The translations under genes and the position numbers were made by a program. From NCBI RefSeq assembly GCF_000522985.1, contig NZ_CP007128.1, positions 186,001-250,000 of the forward strand: 64,000 bases of DNA, written 5' to 3'. Each line of letters opens with the position of its first letter. Positions within the stretch are counted from its first letter, which is position 1. Origin of the DNA: Gemmatirosa kalamazoonensis (GTDB taxonomy: Bacteria; Gemmatimonadota; Gemmatimonadetes; Gemmatimonadales; Gemmatimonadaceae). The notes below the pieces were generated by a model. That model was not told the origin of the DNA. It ran no database searches and was given only the letters and a program-made list of their open reading frames with translations. Shown here one piece after another: positions 42,714 through 52,071 of this stretch.

Positions 42714-43358
42714 ATGCGGGACGACGCGTACGATCCCTACGCGGACGATGACGGCGACGACGAGGCGTTCGGCGGGGGAGAGCACGAGGGCGAGGGGGAG
42801 GCCGAGGGCGAGGCGGAGGGAGAGCCGCGTCCCGCGGTGTTCGTCACCACGGCCCAGCCCGTCCCCGTGCGCGTCGACCGGCTCACCGACGAGCGCGCGC
42901 CGGAGGGGATGGCGCTCGGCGCCTTCATCGGCGATCGGCTGATCGCCCGCAGCGCGATGGACGCCGAGTCGATCGAGCGCCTGCTCTCGCTCGGCCTGTT
43001 CGACGAGCCCGTGCCGCTCGGGCTGTTCGCCTACGAGGAGGAGCCGGGGCTGCAGTGCCGCCTGTTCGCGCTCGTCCGCTCCGACGCCCTGCGCGAGGCG
43101 GCCGACGCCGACGAGCCGTGGAAGGCGAGCGTGCCGAGCTTCGAGGACCGGGAGGAGGAAGGCGACGGCGAGGCTGAGGGCGAGGGCCCGCCGATGGAGA
43201 CGATCCTGCTCGGCCACATCGTCCGTTTCGCCGGCGACCGCAAGCACCCCGACGATCTCGCCGCCGAGGCAGTGGACATCCTCCAGAAGATCCTCACCGG
43301 CGGCCCGCTCGCCGACGCGTCGCAGAAGGCGATCGACGATCTGCTCGATTCGCTCTGA
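42714..43358 (+). CDS. acidic hypothetical protein
   Basis: 214 aa, very acidic. Residues 18-38 are Glu/Gly repeats (EGEGEAEGEAEGEP), with another near 150. The middle (MALGAFIGDRLIARSAMDAE) and end (KHPDDLAAEAVDILQKILTG) look folded. Start at 42714 with CCGGAGGAA at a good distance. I do not recognise the family. It is divergent from csbD and ends at a hairpin facing the next gene. Confidence 0.7.
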   Translation: MRDDAYDPYADDDGDDEAFGGGEHEGEGEAEGEAEGEPRPAVFVTTAQPVPVRVDRLTDERAPEGMALGAFIGDRLIARSAMDAESIERLLSLGLFDEPVPLGLFAYEEEPGLQCRLFALVRSDALREAADADEPWKASVPSFEDREEEGDGEAEGEGPPMETILLGHIVRFAGDRKHPDDLAAEAVDILQKILTGGPLADASQKAIDDLLDSL

Positions 43359-43371
43359 GGGCGACGTGAAA

Positions 43372-43400
43372 ACGGCGACCTGTCAGTGACAAGTCGCCGT
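43372..43400. terminator. hairpin between convergent small genes
   Basis: ACGGCGAC (43372-43379) pairs with GTCGCCGT (43393-43400), and TGTCA/TGACA inside adds a second stem segment. It lies between convergent stops at 43358 and 43411 and shares the ACGGCGAC stem with 1668-1692. Confidence 0.65.
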
Positions 43401-43410
43401 CGAAAGGCAG

Positions 43411-43644
43411 TCAGGCCGCGAGCCTCGGGATGCGAGGGTGCCAGCCCGCATCCCCCACCGCGGGGATCACGAAGTCGTAGCGCGCGGGCGGGAATCCCGC
43501 GACGCCGATCTCCAGCGTCTCTCCCTCCGTCACGTCGGACTGCTCGGCGATCGCGCTGAGCGCTTCCTGGAAGGACTCGCAGAGCACTGCACCCGCCTCC
43601 CGCACGACACCGTTTCGTCCGACCGAGAACTGAAAGCGGGGCAT
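43411..43644 (-). CDS. small hypothetical protein
   Basis: 77 aa from the ATG at 43644, preceded by GGAGGAGGGAG. The sequence (MPRFQFSVGRNGVVREAGAV) begins like small DUF6894-type proteins, but the match is weak. No membrane segment or known motif. Upstream, 43645-43833 holds no other gene. The next gene on this strand (43834-46425) ends 189 bases before it, too far to show an operon. Confidence 0.6.
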   Translation of the reverse strand: MPRFQFSVGRNGVVREAGAVLCESFQEALSAIAEQSDVTEGETLEIGVAGFPPARYDFVIPAVGDAGWHPRIPRLAA

Positions 43645-43833
43645 GGTCTCCCTCCTCCCGAAGTCGTCAGCCGCTACTGCCCTGCCCGACCGTATTGCCA
43701 GGCGCGTGCCGGGCGATCCGGTCTTCGCGCTGATATACACCGAGCGGCGTCGAAAGAGCCGTGGCGCCCTCACACTTCCATACGCGAAAGCGCGGCGAAA
43801 TGGATTCGTTGGAGACGATGACGCGCCGCCGCA

Positions 43834-46425
43834 TCAGGGATTCAGCCAGTACGAGAGCTTCACGAGGAACGTGTTGTTCGGGTGGATGCTCCACAGATCG
43901 CCGTAGTCGCGGCCGAAGTCGAAGCGCGACGCCGTGTCGACGTAGCCCGAGCGCGCGTGCTGCCACACGACGAACATCGTCGAGCCGGGGCGGTACTCCC
44001 ACCGCAGCACCGCGTTCGCGTTCACCTGCTTGAAGTCGAAGCCCTCCGGGCCGCCCGGGTACGACGCGAAGCGATCGGCGTAGCGCGCGGCGCGCGGGTT
44101 CGTGAGCTGCTTGCGGTCGGAGTAGCTCCCCGTGCTCACGAACGGCGCGACGTACGACTGGAACGACAGCGTCGGCGAGACGGTGAAGTTCACGCGCGCC
44201 GACATGTTCACCGTCGTCTGATCGAGGCGCGCGAACGTGTAGTGCGTGGTGTCGGCGCCGATCGCGCCGAGGTTCGCGACCCACTGCGCGTCGTTGATCG
44301 AGCGGTCGACGTTCAGCGAGAACGAGGTCGAGAAGCGGCTCGCGAGGCGCAGATCCACGCCCGGGTTCATCCAGAAGTCGCTCGAACGCCCCTCGTCGCC
44401 GCGGAAGCCGCCCATCCAGAAGGTCGGCGTCACCACGCGGCGCGAGTCGCCGTTCCACCCCGACCAGAAGTTCACCGACGGCGACTTGCGCACCGCCGGA
44501 CCGCCGCGCGCCATGCGGTCGCTGTACGTCGCGGTGAAGTCGTTCCAGTTGCCGCCGATGTGGATCCAGTTCGTGTTCTTGAACTGGACGTGGTAGTTCG
44601 TGTTCACGCCGATCGACGTCGGCAGTCCGCCCGCGCTCCACTCGTTGTGGAGGTTGTAGTTCATCTGCACGCTGCGGTAGAACCACTTCGGCTTCTGGAA
44701 CGTGAGCGCGAACCAGTTGTGCATGAGCTGCCAGTCGGCGCGCGACTGGAACCCGAGGTCGTTCGACTCGAACCCGGCCGAGTAGCGCTGGTAGAGCGAC
44801 TGGAAGCGGGTGTGCCCGCCGCCGAACTTGGACAGCGTGAGGCGCTGCGCGTTGCCGCCTAACGACGTCCGCGTGGTGTCGTAGTCGAGCCCCGCGTCGG
44901 GGCGCTGGTAGCGGTGCACGCCGTCGCGCTGCAGCGCCGCGATCGACTGCTCCGAGCCGCGCACCGTGCTTCCCGCCGCCATCGCGTGCAGCTCGTAGTA
45001 CTTCTTGTAGAAGCGGTGGCGGAAGTCGACGCCGCCGACGTACGCGCTGCGCCGCAGGTACTGCGCGGCCGTCGGATCGAGCGCGCGGTCGACCGCGGTG
45101 ACCATGACGCCGATGCCGCTCTGTCCCTGCCGCAGATCCTGGAGCAGGCGCCCGACGAAGTAGTTCGTGCGCGGCTCGATGATGGCGCCGTCGGGTCCGT
45201 TCTCGCGCCCCGTCACCGCGTCGAGCACGCCGACCGAGAGCCCGCTCCCGAGCCGCCCGGTGAGCTTCGTCGCCGCGGCGATCGGCGTGAACGCGGGGCT
45301 CGCGGCGTCGCCGAACTGGCCGGCGAGCTGCGGCGCGCGCCCGATGCGCCGCGAGTAGAACAGCCCCGTGCAGCCGCTGTCGATGTCCTGACACGACGTG
45401 CGGAAGTTGAAGATGCCCGCGCCCTCGAGGAAGAACGGCCGCCGCTCGTCGTAGAACTGCTCGAACGCGGAGAGGTTGAGCACCGACGGGTCGGCCTCCA
45501 CCTGGCCGAAGTCGGGGTTCACCGTCGCGTCGAGCGTGAGGTTCGACGTGAGGCCGTACTTCACGTCGGCGCCCAACGTCGTCTGCTGCGGATGCGTGAA
45601 GCCGGCGGCGCCGCCCACACGCGCCTGCGTCACGTTCTTCGCCACGACGTACGGCGCGACCTCGAGCCGCCGCGGCGACGGGAGCGCGGTGAGGCCGTTC
45701 AGCTCCCCGGCCTGCGAGATGTAGCCCTGCCGATCGCGCCGGTAGAGCGGCCACGAGATGCGCGCACCGGTGCGCGCGACGTCGCGCACGATCATGAGGC
45801 CGAACGTGTGCTCCGGTACCTTCGGGAAGCGGAGCTGGCTGAACGGGATGCGGAACTCGGCCACCCAGCCCGTCGAGTCGACGCGCGCGACGCCGTCCCA
45901 CACGCCGTCCCACGTCACGTCCTCGTTGTTGTCGTTGTAGACGTAGAAGTCGCGCTTCACGCCGGCCGGGTTGAGGCAGAACTCGAAGCCGGTGCGCCGA
46001 TCGTGGTAGCTGTCGATCATCAGCTTGATCTGCTCGCTCGCCGTGCGCACGTCGCGCCGGCTCAGCAGCGACACGATGCTGTCGGGCGCGGGATCGAACA
46101 TGCGCACCACGACGTACAGCGCCTTGTCGTCGTACAGCACGCGCGCCTCGGTCTTGAAGCGCGTCTCGGCTCCGGGGTTGGGATCGTACTCGAGGAACTG
46201 GTCGATCACCTGCGCGTCGCGCCACGCGGCGTCGTCGTCCCGTCCATCGATCGTCGGAGCCTGTCGTGCGCGCGCCGCGGAGGCGATGGTGGCACTCGCG
46301 CGCGCCGCGACCGGCTCCCCGTTCGCGCTCGACGCGATGGGCGGTGTGCCGCGGTTCGACGCGACCTGCTGTGCGCCGAGCAGCGCGGGAAGCACCAGAG
46401 TGATGCACGTCAGACGACGCAGCAT
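43834..46425 (-). CDS. CBM9/DUF5916 outer-membrane protein
   Basis: 863 aa from the ATG at 46425. A signal peptide (TCITLVLPALLGAQ) is followed at about 45-250 by a carbohydrate-binding family 9-like domain (PTIDGRDDDAAWRDA, FLEYDPNPGAETRFKTEARV, ALYVVVRMFD). The rest (about 260-863) is the DUF5916 part, rich in beta strands, ending FLVKLSYWLNP, which fits an outer-membrane barrel. Such proteins are common in Gemmatimonadota and Bacteroidota and often occur beside peptidases or amidohydrolases; an amidohydrolase gene lies upstream on the same strand. Ligand unknown. Confidence 0.85.
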   Translation of the reverse strand: MLRRLTCITLVLPALLGAQQVASNRGTPPIASSANGEPVAARASATIASAARARQAPTIDGRDDDAAWRDAQVIDQFLEYDPNPGAETRFKTEARVLYDDKALYVVVRMFDPAPDSIVSLLSRRDVRTASEQIKLMIDSYHDRRTGFEFCLNPAGVKRDFYVYNDNNEDVTWDGVWDGVARVDSTGWVAEFRIPFSQLRFPKVPEHTFGLMIVRDVARTGARISWPLYRRDRQGYISQAGELNGLTALPSPRRLEVAPYVVAKNVTQARVGGAAGFTHPQQTTLGADVKYGLTSNLTLDATVNPDFGQVEADPSVLNLSAFEQFYDERRPFFLEGAGIFNFRTSCQDIDSGCTGLFYSRRIGRAPQLAGQFGDAASPAFTPIAAATKLTGRLGSGLSVGVLDAVTGRENGPDGAIIEPRTNYFVGRLLQDLRQGQSGIGVMVTAVDRALDPTAAQYLRRSAYVGGVDFRHRFYKKYYELHAMAAGSTVRGSEQSIAALQRDGVHRYQRPDAGLDYDTTRTSLGGNAQRLTLSKFGGGHTRFQSLYQRYSAGFESNDLGFQSRADWQLMHNWFALTFQKPKWFYRSVQMNYNLHNEWSAGGLPTSIGVNTNYHVQFKNTNWIHIGGNWNDFTATYSDRMARGGPAVRKSPSVNFWSGWNGDSRRVVTPTFWMGGFRGDEGRSSDFWMNPGVDLRLASRFSTSFSLNVDRSINDAQWVANLGAIGADTTHYTFARLDQTTVNMSARVNFTVSPTLSFQSYVAPFVSTGSYSDRKQLTNPRAARYADRFASYPGGPEGFDFKQVNANAVLRWEYRPGSTMFVVWQHARSGYVDTASRFDFGRDYGDLWSIHPNNTFLVKLSYWLNP

Positions 46426-46546
46426 GCGATCCACCGAAGGAAGGAGGTCGGGCGGGCGGTGAGCGGCCGCACCTACGGTCGCTCGTCGCGTCACCTTGGA
46501 CGGCCGCTCGAGCGAAATGGTTTCGTGGGATCTTTGACGTTTTCGT

Positions 46547-47914
46547 TCACGGCAGCACGCATCCCTGCTTCACGCGCATCGCGACGTCGCGCACCGCGTC
46601 GAGGTTCGCGAGCGGGTCGCGGCCGAGCGCGAGGAAGCTCGCCTCGTAGCCGTCGGCGAGCCGCCCGATGCGGCGGCCGGGGAAGATCGTGCGCGGCGTC
46701 TCCGTCCACGCACGCAGCAGCGACGGCGTGTCGAGCACACCGAGCCCGCGCAGCGCGTCGAGCTCCTCGCGCGCGGTGTGCCACACCTCGTCGCGCCCGA
46801 TCGCGATGCGCACGCCATGCTCGGCGAGGCGGCGCAGGTTCTCGCGCTGCACGGCCTGCACGCGCGCGAGATCGTCGGGGTCGGGCGTGACGTCGAGCGT
46901 GATCGCGACCGTGGGCACCACCACCACGCCGCGCTCGGCCGCCATGCGCGCGACGTCGTCGCCGATGCGGTACGCGGTCTCCTCGCCGGCGCGGAAGTCG
47001 GGGCCGAGCATGTGCGCGATCACGTCGACGCCGTCGCGCACCGCGACCTCGAAGTCGCGAGCCGTCTCGATGTGCGCCGCGACGCGTAGCCCCGCCGCAT
47101 GTGCGCGCGACACCACCGCGCGCACGACCGCCTCCGAGAGCCCGCGCATGAACCACATGCGCTCCGGCCACGACGGCCGCTGCCCCGACGCGTCGGGCGT
47201 GCCGATGATCGTGATCTTGATGAGGTCCGGCTTCGCGGCGAGGATGCGCGGCCACTTCGCCTCCACGTCCGCGACGTCGTCGAGCCGCCAGTACTGGTCG
47301 TCCTCGGCGAGACGGCTCCGCCGCACGGTGTCGGCGCGCGCGTCGTAGATCGCGGCCCACGGGTCGCGGTAGCCTAACGCGAGCGCCTCGGCCACCTCGA
47401 TCCCGTGGCCGTCGGTCGGCGTGAGGATGCCGTTCGCGGCGACGATGTCGATCGCGCACGGCGTGTTGTAGTGGTCGCGCACCGCGGCGAGCTTGCTCGC
47501 GCTGTTGCCGAGGATCTGCACGTAGAACGTGCCCTCGCGCACGTACGCGTCGCGCACCGAGTCCATGCGCGCGCGGGCGAAGTACAGATTGTGGCTGTGC
47601 GCGTCGCCGAACGGCGGAACGACCCAGCGCCCCGCGAGGTCGATCGTGCTGTCGACGCGCGCGGGTCGCGCCTCGCGCAGGATCCCCTCCACCGCGTAGA
47701 ACGTGCGCGGCACGAACCGCGCGCCGTCCCACCACCGCCCGTTGACGAGCGCGTACGTCGGTGCGCCGCGATTCACGCGCGCGTACGATGCGGGCGCGGC
47801 GAGCGGGCGCGCCTCCATCCGCAGCGGCGGGCGCGCCGACGTCTGCGCCGACGCGGCCGACGTGCACGCGATCGCGGTCGCGATCACCGGGAGCAGTCGG
47901 CGGAACCGAGTCAT
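46547..47914 (-). CDS. secreted amidohydrolase
   Basis: 455 aa with a signal peptide (LLPVIATAIACTSAASAQ). Amidohydrolase-superfamily fold: metal site DAHSHN (where HxH is normal), later AAHIETARDFE with a metal His and GVDVIAHM, and GRDEVWHT near the end in place of the usual catalytic Asp motif. It resembles periplasmic imidazolonepropionase/prolidase-like hydrolases of peptides or cyclic amides. Cleavage target not determinable. Preceded by AGGAGAA. It lies 121 bases upstream of the CBM9/DUF5916 gene on the same strand. Confidence 0.82.
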   Translation of the reverse strand: MTRFRRLLPVIATAIACTSAASAQTSARPPLRMEARPLAAPASYARVNRGAPTYALVNGRWWDGARFVPRTFYAVEGILREARPARVDSTIDLAGRWVVPPFGDAHSHNLYFARARMDSVRDAYVREGTFYVQILGNSASKLAAVRDHYNTPCAIDIVAANGILTPTDGHGIEVAEALALGYRDPWAAIYDARADTVRRSRLAEDDQYWRLDDVADVEAKWPRILAAKPDLIKITIIGTPDASGQRPSWPERMWFMRGLSEAVVRAVVSRAHAAGLRVAAHIETARDFEVAVRDGVDVIAHMLGPDFRAGEETAYRIGDDVARMAAERGVVVVPTVAITLDVTPDPDDLARVQAVQRENLRRLAEHGVRIAIGRDEVWHTAREELDALRGLGVLDTPSLLRAWTETPRTIFPGRRIGRLADGYEASFLALGRDPLANLDAVRDVAMRVKQGCVLP

Positions 47915-48004
47915 GGGAGGGTTCTCCTGGCCGGGACGGCCGTTCGCGGACGCGCCTCCGGCGAGACGCCGCGAGGCGCCGGGTGTGATCGGGATCGGCG
48001 CGGG

Positions 48005-48823
48005 CTACTTGATCTGCCCGAGCGCCCAGGCGGCGGCCTGCCGCACGAGCGGATCCGCGTCGTCGCGCAGCGCGGCGACGAGCGCGTCCACGGCGGCCGC
48101 GTCCTCCAGGCTGCCTAACGCGACCGCGACGGCGCGCCGCACCGCCGCGTCGCGGTCGCGCAGCGCCGCCACGAGCAGCGGCGTCGTACCGGGCACGCGG
48201 AGCTGCCCGAGCGCCCACGCCGACGCCGCGCGCACGCCCGCGTCGGCGTCGCGCAGCGCAGCGACGAGCGGGTCGCGCGCCGCCGCCGCGCGACGACGGC
48301 CGCCGTACGCGAGCCCGGTCGCCCCGGCGACCCGCGTCGGTGCCGACGCGTCGCGGAGCGCGGCGAGCAGCGCGTCCGTCGCCGCCTGGTCGTCGACGCG
48401 GCCGAGCAGCGGCGCGGCGACGCGCCGCACGCAGGCGTCGGCGTCGCCGAGCGCGGCGCGCAGCGACGGCACCGACGACGCGTCGGCGTTCATCGTGACG
48501 ACATCGTCGACGAGCGACCGCGCCGCGGTGTCGGCGCTCGTCGGATCGCCGCCGCGCCCGTTCCAGTTGCGGCCGGAGACGGTGCGCACCGCGAGCTCGC
48601 ACGCCACCGGCCCGGTGCCGCGCACCGCGGCGAGCAACGCGTCGACGCGGCGCGGGTCGAGGGCGCCGTTAGGCAGCGCGCCCTCCGCCGTGACGACCGC
48701 GGCGCGCGCGCGTGGCGTGCGCGCCAGCACGACGAGGAGCACCGACGCCAGCACCGCTGCGACGGCGAGCGCGCCGGGGGCGAGGCGGGCGCGCCTGCGC
48801 CCGCCGGATTGCGGCTCGGACAT
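48005..48823 (-). CDS. membrane-anchored HEAT-repeat protein
   Basis: 272 aa. One N-terminal membrane helix (LAVAAVLASVLLVVLA, about 18-34), then five or six HEAT-like repeats to the end, each with the form ALRDxDAxVRxAAAxALG (for example ALRDADAGVRAASAWALGQL). HEAT superhelices bind proteins; here it probably lies in the periplasm. It follows the BlaR1-HEAT gene by 60 bases on the same strand and its repeats are much like the tail of that protein, so they are likely partners. Confidence 0.8.
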   Translation of the reverse strand: MSEPQSGGRRRARLAPGALAVAAVLASVLLVVLARTPRARAAVVTAEGALPNGALDPRRVDALLAAVRGTGPVACELAVRTVSGRNWNGRGGDPTSADTAARSLVDDVVTMNADASSVPSLRAALGDADACVRRVAAPLLGRVDDQAATDALLAALRDASAPTRVAGATGLAYGGRRRAAAARDPLVAALRDADAGVRAASAWALGQLRVPGTTPLLVAALRDRDAAVRRAVAVALGSLEDAAAVDALVAALRDDADPLVRQAAAWALGQIK

Positions 48824-48883
48824 GTCGGCCTCGAGGAAGGAGTCCCGGAGTCGGCCGGTGTTAGGCAGTCCCTTCGGTCGGCG

Positions 48884-51448
48884 TCAGCGGCGGCCGAGGG
48901 CCGCCACCGCCGCGCGCCGAACTTCCGGATCGGGGTCCTTCAGGAGCGCGACGAGCGCCTCCACGGCGTTCGCCCCGCCGATGTGCGCGAGCGCCTGCAC
49001 CGCGACGCGCCGCATCTCCGGATCGGTGGAGCGCGCGAGCGTCGCGAGCCCCGTGCTGGCCGCGGGATCCTCGATCTGGCCGAGCGCCCACGCGGACGTC
49101 TTGCGGACGTCGCGGTCGTCGTCGGAGAGCGCGGCGACGAGCGCATTCACCGCCGTCGGCGACTCGATCTGCCCGAGCGCCCACGCCGCCTTGCGCCGCA
49201 CGGTCGCCGACTGGTCCTTCAGCGCCGCGCTGAGCGCGGGCACCGAGCGCGCGTCCTCGATCTGACCGAGCGCCCACGCGGCCATGTCGCGCACGCTCGG
49301 CTCCCCGTCCTTCAGCGCGGCGGCGAGCGGCTCGATCGCGTCCTTGCTCTCGATCTGCCCGAGCGCCCACGCGCTCTGCTTGCGCACCTCGGCGTCGGAG
49401 TTCGTGAGGCCCGGCGTGAGCAGCGGCACGGCGCGCGGGTCCTCGATCTGCCCGAGCGCCCACACCGCGGTGCGGCGGACGTCGACGCTCTGGTCGCGGA
49501 GCGCGGCGCCTAACGCGTCGACGGCGCCCTTGTCCTCGATCTGGCCGAGGGCCCACGCCGCCTGCTTGCGCACCGACGGCGACTGGTCGCCGCGCAGCGC
49601 CTCGACGAGCGCCGGCACCGCCTTCGCGTCCTCGAGCTGGCCGAGCGCCCACGCCGCGCTCTCGCGGACGTTCGCGTCGGTGTCGCGGCGGAGCGCCTGC
49701 ATGAGCGCCTCGACCGCGCGCGGATCCTCCAGCTCGCCGAGCGCGTGCACCGCGGCGCGGCGCACCTGCACGTCGCTGTCGCCGAGCGCGCCGATGAGCG
49801 GCACCACGGCGGCGCTCGATCCGGCGCGCGGCTGATTGCCGATGTACATGCGCGGCGGCCGCGGCGTCCGCACCCTCACCTCGTTGCGCAGCCGGAAGCG
49901 GCCGTTGCCGTCGTAGATGAACGGCGTCGGGGTCGGCGCGGGCATCGGCTGCGGCGCGACGTGCACGACCGGCGGCTGCGCCGACTGCACCGACTGCGAC
50001 AGACCGTTCAGGAAGCTCATCGCCGCGCGCGTCAGCGTGTTCGTGACATTGCTCGTGACGCTGCTCGTCTCGTTCGTGACGACGTTCGTGTTCGTGGCCG
50101 TGCTCGTGTTGACCGCCACGCTCGACTGCGGCTCGTCGCGCGTCTGGATCGACGCGCTCGTCGATGCGCCGCCCGTACTGGCCGACGCACTCGCCGATGC
50201 ACTCGCCGACGCGCTGCCCGACGCGCTGGCCGGCGCGCGCGGCGACGTCGAGGTGGACTCGTGCGTCGGCGCCGCGGGCGCATTCTCCTGCGCCGGGCGC
50301 GCGGTCGTCGGATCGGCGGGACGCATCGCGGCGAGCGGCGCGACCACGCCGAACGTGGCGGCGATCGTCGCGAGCTTCGCGAGCCGTCCCACGGTGCGGC
50401 GCTGCGTGCGCGCATCGAGGATGGCGAGCACGCGTCCCTCGAACTCGCTCGGGCGCGCCATGCCGAACGCGGCGAGCGCCGGCACGCGCGTCGGCCGTGC
50501 CGAACGCACGATCGCGAGCAGGTCGCTCACGTACGCCGACGGCTCGGTGCCGTGCTGCAGCACGCAATCGTCGCACGCGTGCTCCGCCTCGCTGCGCAGC
50601 GCGCGCACGCCGATCCACACGAGCGGATCGAACCAGCAGAGCGCGAGCACCACGTGCGCGGCGAGCTGCGAGAGCATGTCGAGCCGCCGCACGTGCGCCA
50701 GCTCGTGCAGCAGCACCGTGCGCCGACGCTCGAGCGTCCAGTCCTCCGCCTCCACCGGCAGCAGCACGACCGGCACGAGCACGCCCCACGTCACCGGCAC
50801 CGCGAGCCCGCGGCCGCGCAGCAGCACCACGGGACGGCGCAGCCCCATGTCGTTCGACAGCTGCGTCGCGAGCGTGAGCCACTCGCCGTCGGTCACGCGC
50901 TCGGCGCGCCGCGCGATGAGCGTCACGCCTAACGACCCGGCGACCAGCCAGAGCAGCACGAGGCCGGCGCCGACGCTCCAGACGCCTAACAGCAGAACTG
51001 CGGGACGACTGACGGCGGGACGATCGACGACGGGATGACTGACGGCGGGACGATCGGCGGCGGGAAGCTCCCCGACGTATTCGTCCCGCGGTGGACGTCC
51101 CGCAGTGTTTCGTCCCGCAGGAGTCCGTCCCGCCGTCAGGTCCGCCGGCAAGTCTGCGGGATCACCGACGAGCGGCACCGTGAGCTGCGTCGCACCGGCA
51201 TCCCGATGCAGGCCGACCGTGAGCGTCCACGCCGGCAGCGCGGGGCGCCAGGCGGGAAGCACGGCGCCCAACAGCGGCGTCGCGAGCTGGGCGAGCAGCG
51301 CGGCGAGCCACACCGAGTGCCGCACGGCGGCGGGCTGCCGGCGCAGGAGGCGCGTCGCGAGGAACGCGACGGCGAGGATGACGGCGCCCTTGAACGCGAT
51401 CGACGTCGCGAGGTCGCCCCACAGCTTCGTCCCGAGGAGTGCCGTCAT
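48884..51448 (-). CDS. BlaR1-type M56 peptidase fused to HEAT repeats
   Basis: 854 aa membrane sensor-protease. Helices at about 15-35, 45-65, 152-178 and 315-335 surround a zinc-protease domain with HELAH at 248-252 and the conserved SEAEHACDDCVLQHG. A Ser/Ala/Thr-rich linker (about 370-480) leads to HEAT repeats (about 560-854, motif ALxDxxxxVRxxAAWALGQI). It replaces the penicillin-binding sensor of BlaR1 with HEAT repeats, so the input is probably a protein. Residues 104-150 are written by 15-bp repeat array C. With blaI it forms a regulatory pair (gap 1 base). The cleavage target is likely BlaI. Confidence 0.88.
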   Translation of the reverse strand: MTALLGTKLWGDLATSIAFKGAVILAVAFLATRLLRRQPAAVRHSVWLAALLAQLATPLLGAVLPAWRPALPAWTLTVGLHRDAGATQLTVPLVGDPADLPADLTAGRTPAGRNTAGRPPRDEYVGELPAADRPAVSHPVVDRPAVSRPAVLLLGVWSVGAGLVLLWLVAGSLGVTLIARRAERVTDGEWLTLATQLSNDMGLRRPVVLLRGRGLAVPVTWGVLVPVVLLPVEAEDWTLERRRTVLLHELAHVRRLDMLSQLAAHVVLALCWFDPLVWIGVRALRSEAEHACDDCVLQHGTEPSAYVSDLLAIVRSARPTRVPALAAFGMARPSEFEGRVLAILDARTQRRTVGRLAKLATIAATFGVVAPLAAMRPADPTTARPAQENAPAAPTHESTSTSPRAPASASGSASASASASASASTGGASTSASIQTRDEPQSSVAVNTSTATNTNVVTNETSSVTSNVTNTLTRAAMSFLNGLSQSVQSAQPPVVHVAPQPMPAPTPTPFIYDGNGRFRLRNEVRVRTPRPPRMYIGNQPRAGSSAAVVPLIGALGDSDVQVRRAAVHALGELEDPRAVEALMQALRRDTDANVRESAAWALGQLEDAKAVPALVEALRGDQSPSVRKQAAWALGQIEDKGAVDALGAALRDQSVDVRRTAVWALGQIEDPRAVPLLTPGLTNSDAEVRKQSAWALGQIESKDAIEPLAAALKDGEPSVRDMAAWALGQIEDARSVPALSAALKDQSATVRRKAAWALGQIESPTAVNALVAALSDDDRDVRKTSAWALGQIEDPAASTGLATLARSTDPEMRRVAVQALAHIGGANAVEALVALLKDPDPEVRRAAVAALGRR
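50995..51142. repeat. 15-bp repeat array C inside the BlaR1 gene
   Basis: The left arm, CGGGACGACTGACGG-type 15-mers (four units), faces an inverted right arm of CGTCCCGC units. It is the same family as arrays A and B but lacks the G8 core, and it sits inside an open frame. Because 15 is a multiple of three it reads as 5-residue units (DRPAV, TAGRP) between two membrane helices. Confidence 0.75.
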
Positions 51449-51449
51449 C

Positions 51450-51842
51450 TCAGCGTCCCTCCTTCTTCGCCTGCTCGGCGAGTTTGGCGATCCGGTCGAG
51501 CTCCTCGTCGGAGAGCTGCGGGCCCTGCAGCTCGAGCAGCGCCGTCACGGCGGACCCGATCGAGCCGTGGAAGAACGTGCGCACCATCTGCTCGAGCGCC
51601 GAGTTGCGCGCGTCGTCGGCCGCTACGACCGGCGTGTAGACGTAGCGCGGGCCCTCCTGCGCGTGCTGCACGTATCCCTTCTCCTCCAGGATCTCGAGCA
51701 GCTTGCGGGCGGTGGAGTAGCTCGGCGCGTCGGGCAGCTCGGCGAGCACTTCGGCCGCCGTGGCCTGGCCGCGGCGGAAGAGGATCTCCATGATCTGCGA
51801 CTCCCGGCGGGTGAGCGCGGAGAGCGGCGGCGGGTTCGGCAT
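51450..51842 (-). CDS. blaI: BlaI/MecI-family repressor
   Basis: Winged-helix repressor of 130 aa from the ATG at 51842 (MPNPPPLSALTRRESQ); an ATG at 51914 is rejected because two operators overlap that segment. Helix-turn-helix LTRRESQIMEILFRRGQATA is followed by SYSTARKLLEILEEKGYVQH and a C-terminal dimerisation helix. In the known pathway the M56 protease inactivates BlaI to lift repression. The stop is 1 base from the BlaR1 gene. Promoter and operators lie at 51878-51930. Confidence 0.92.
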   Translation of the reverse strand: MPNPPPLSALTRRESQIMEILFRRGQATAAEVLAELPDAPSYSTARKLLEILEEKGYVQHAQEGPRYVYTPVVAADDARNSALEQMVRTFFHGSIGSAVTALLELQGPQLSDEELDRIAKLAEQAKKEGR

Positions 51843-51877
51843 GAGGGGACAGTCCGGTGCGTGGTGGCGTCCGGCAA

Positions 51878-51930
51878 GTGCGAAATCCTTCGCACAGTGC
51901 GAAAGTATTCGCACCTACGCGGCACGTCAA
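51878..51930 (-). promoter_or_regulatory. blaI promoter with two GTGCGAA-N4-TTCGCAC operators
   Basis: Reading the minus strand, TTGACG (51930-51925) and TACTTT (51907-51902) are separated by 17 bases. Two identical palindromes, GTGCGAA-N4-TTCGCAC at 51878-51895 and 51897-51914, overlap the -10 and the start of transcription. This is the expected layout for autorepression by BlaI. The half-site differs from the TACA/TGTA sites of staphylococcal BlaI/MecI. Confidence 0.75.
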
Positions 51931-52071
51931 GAGTGAGTTTCCACGCACCATGACCTCGTCGTGCGGAGGGACCCGAAGAACGAACTCGTGCATGGTCCGC
52001 CCCGTGCCGTATGTTGGACAACACTACGTGCCGTTCCGTCGCTGGTGCCGTCTCCGACCCCGGAGGTCCAC

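Noticed and set aside
51843-51914. BlaI start at 51914
   Set aside because: It would place both BlaI operators inside the coding region and adds residues foreign to the family.
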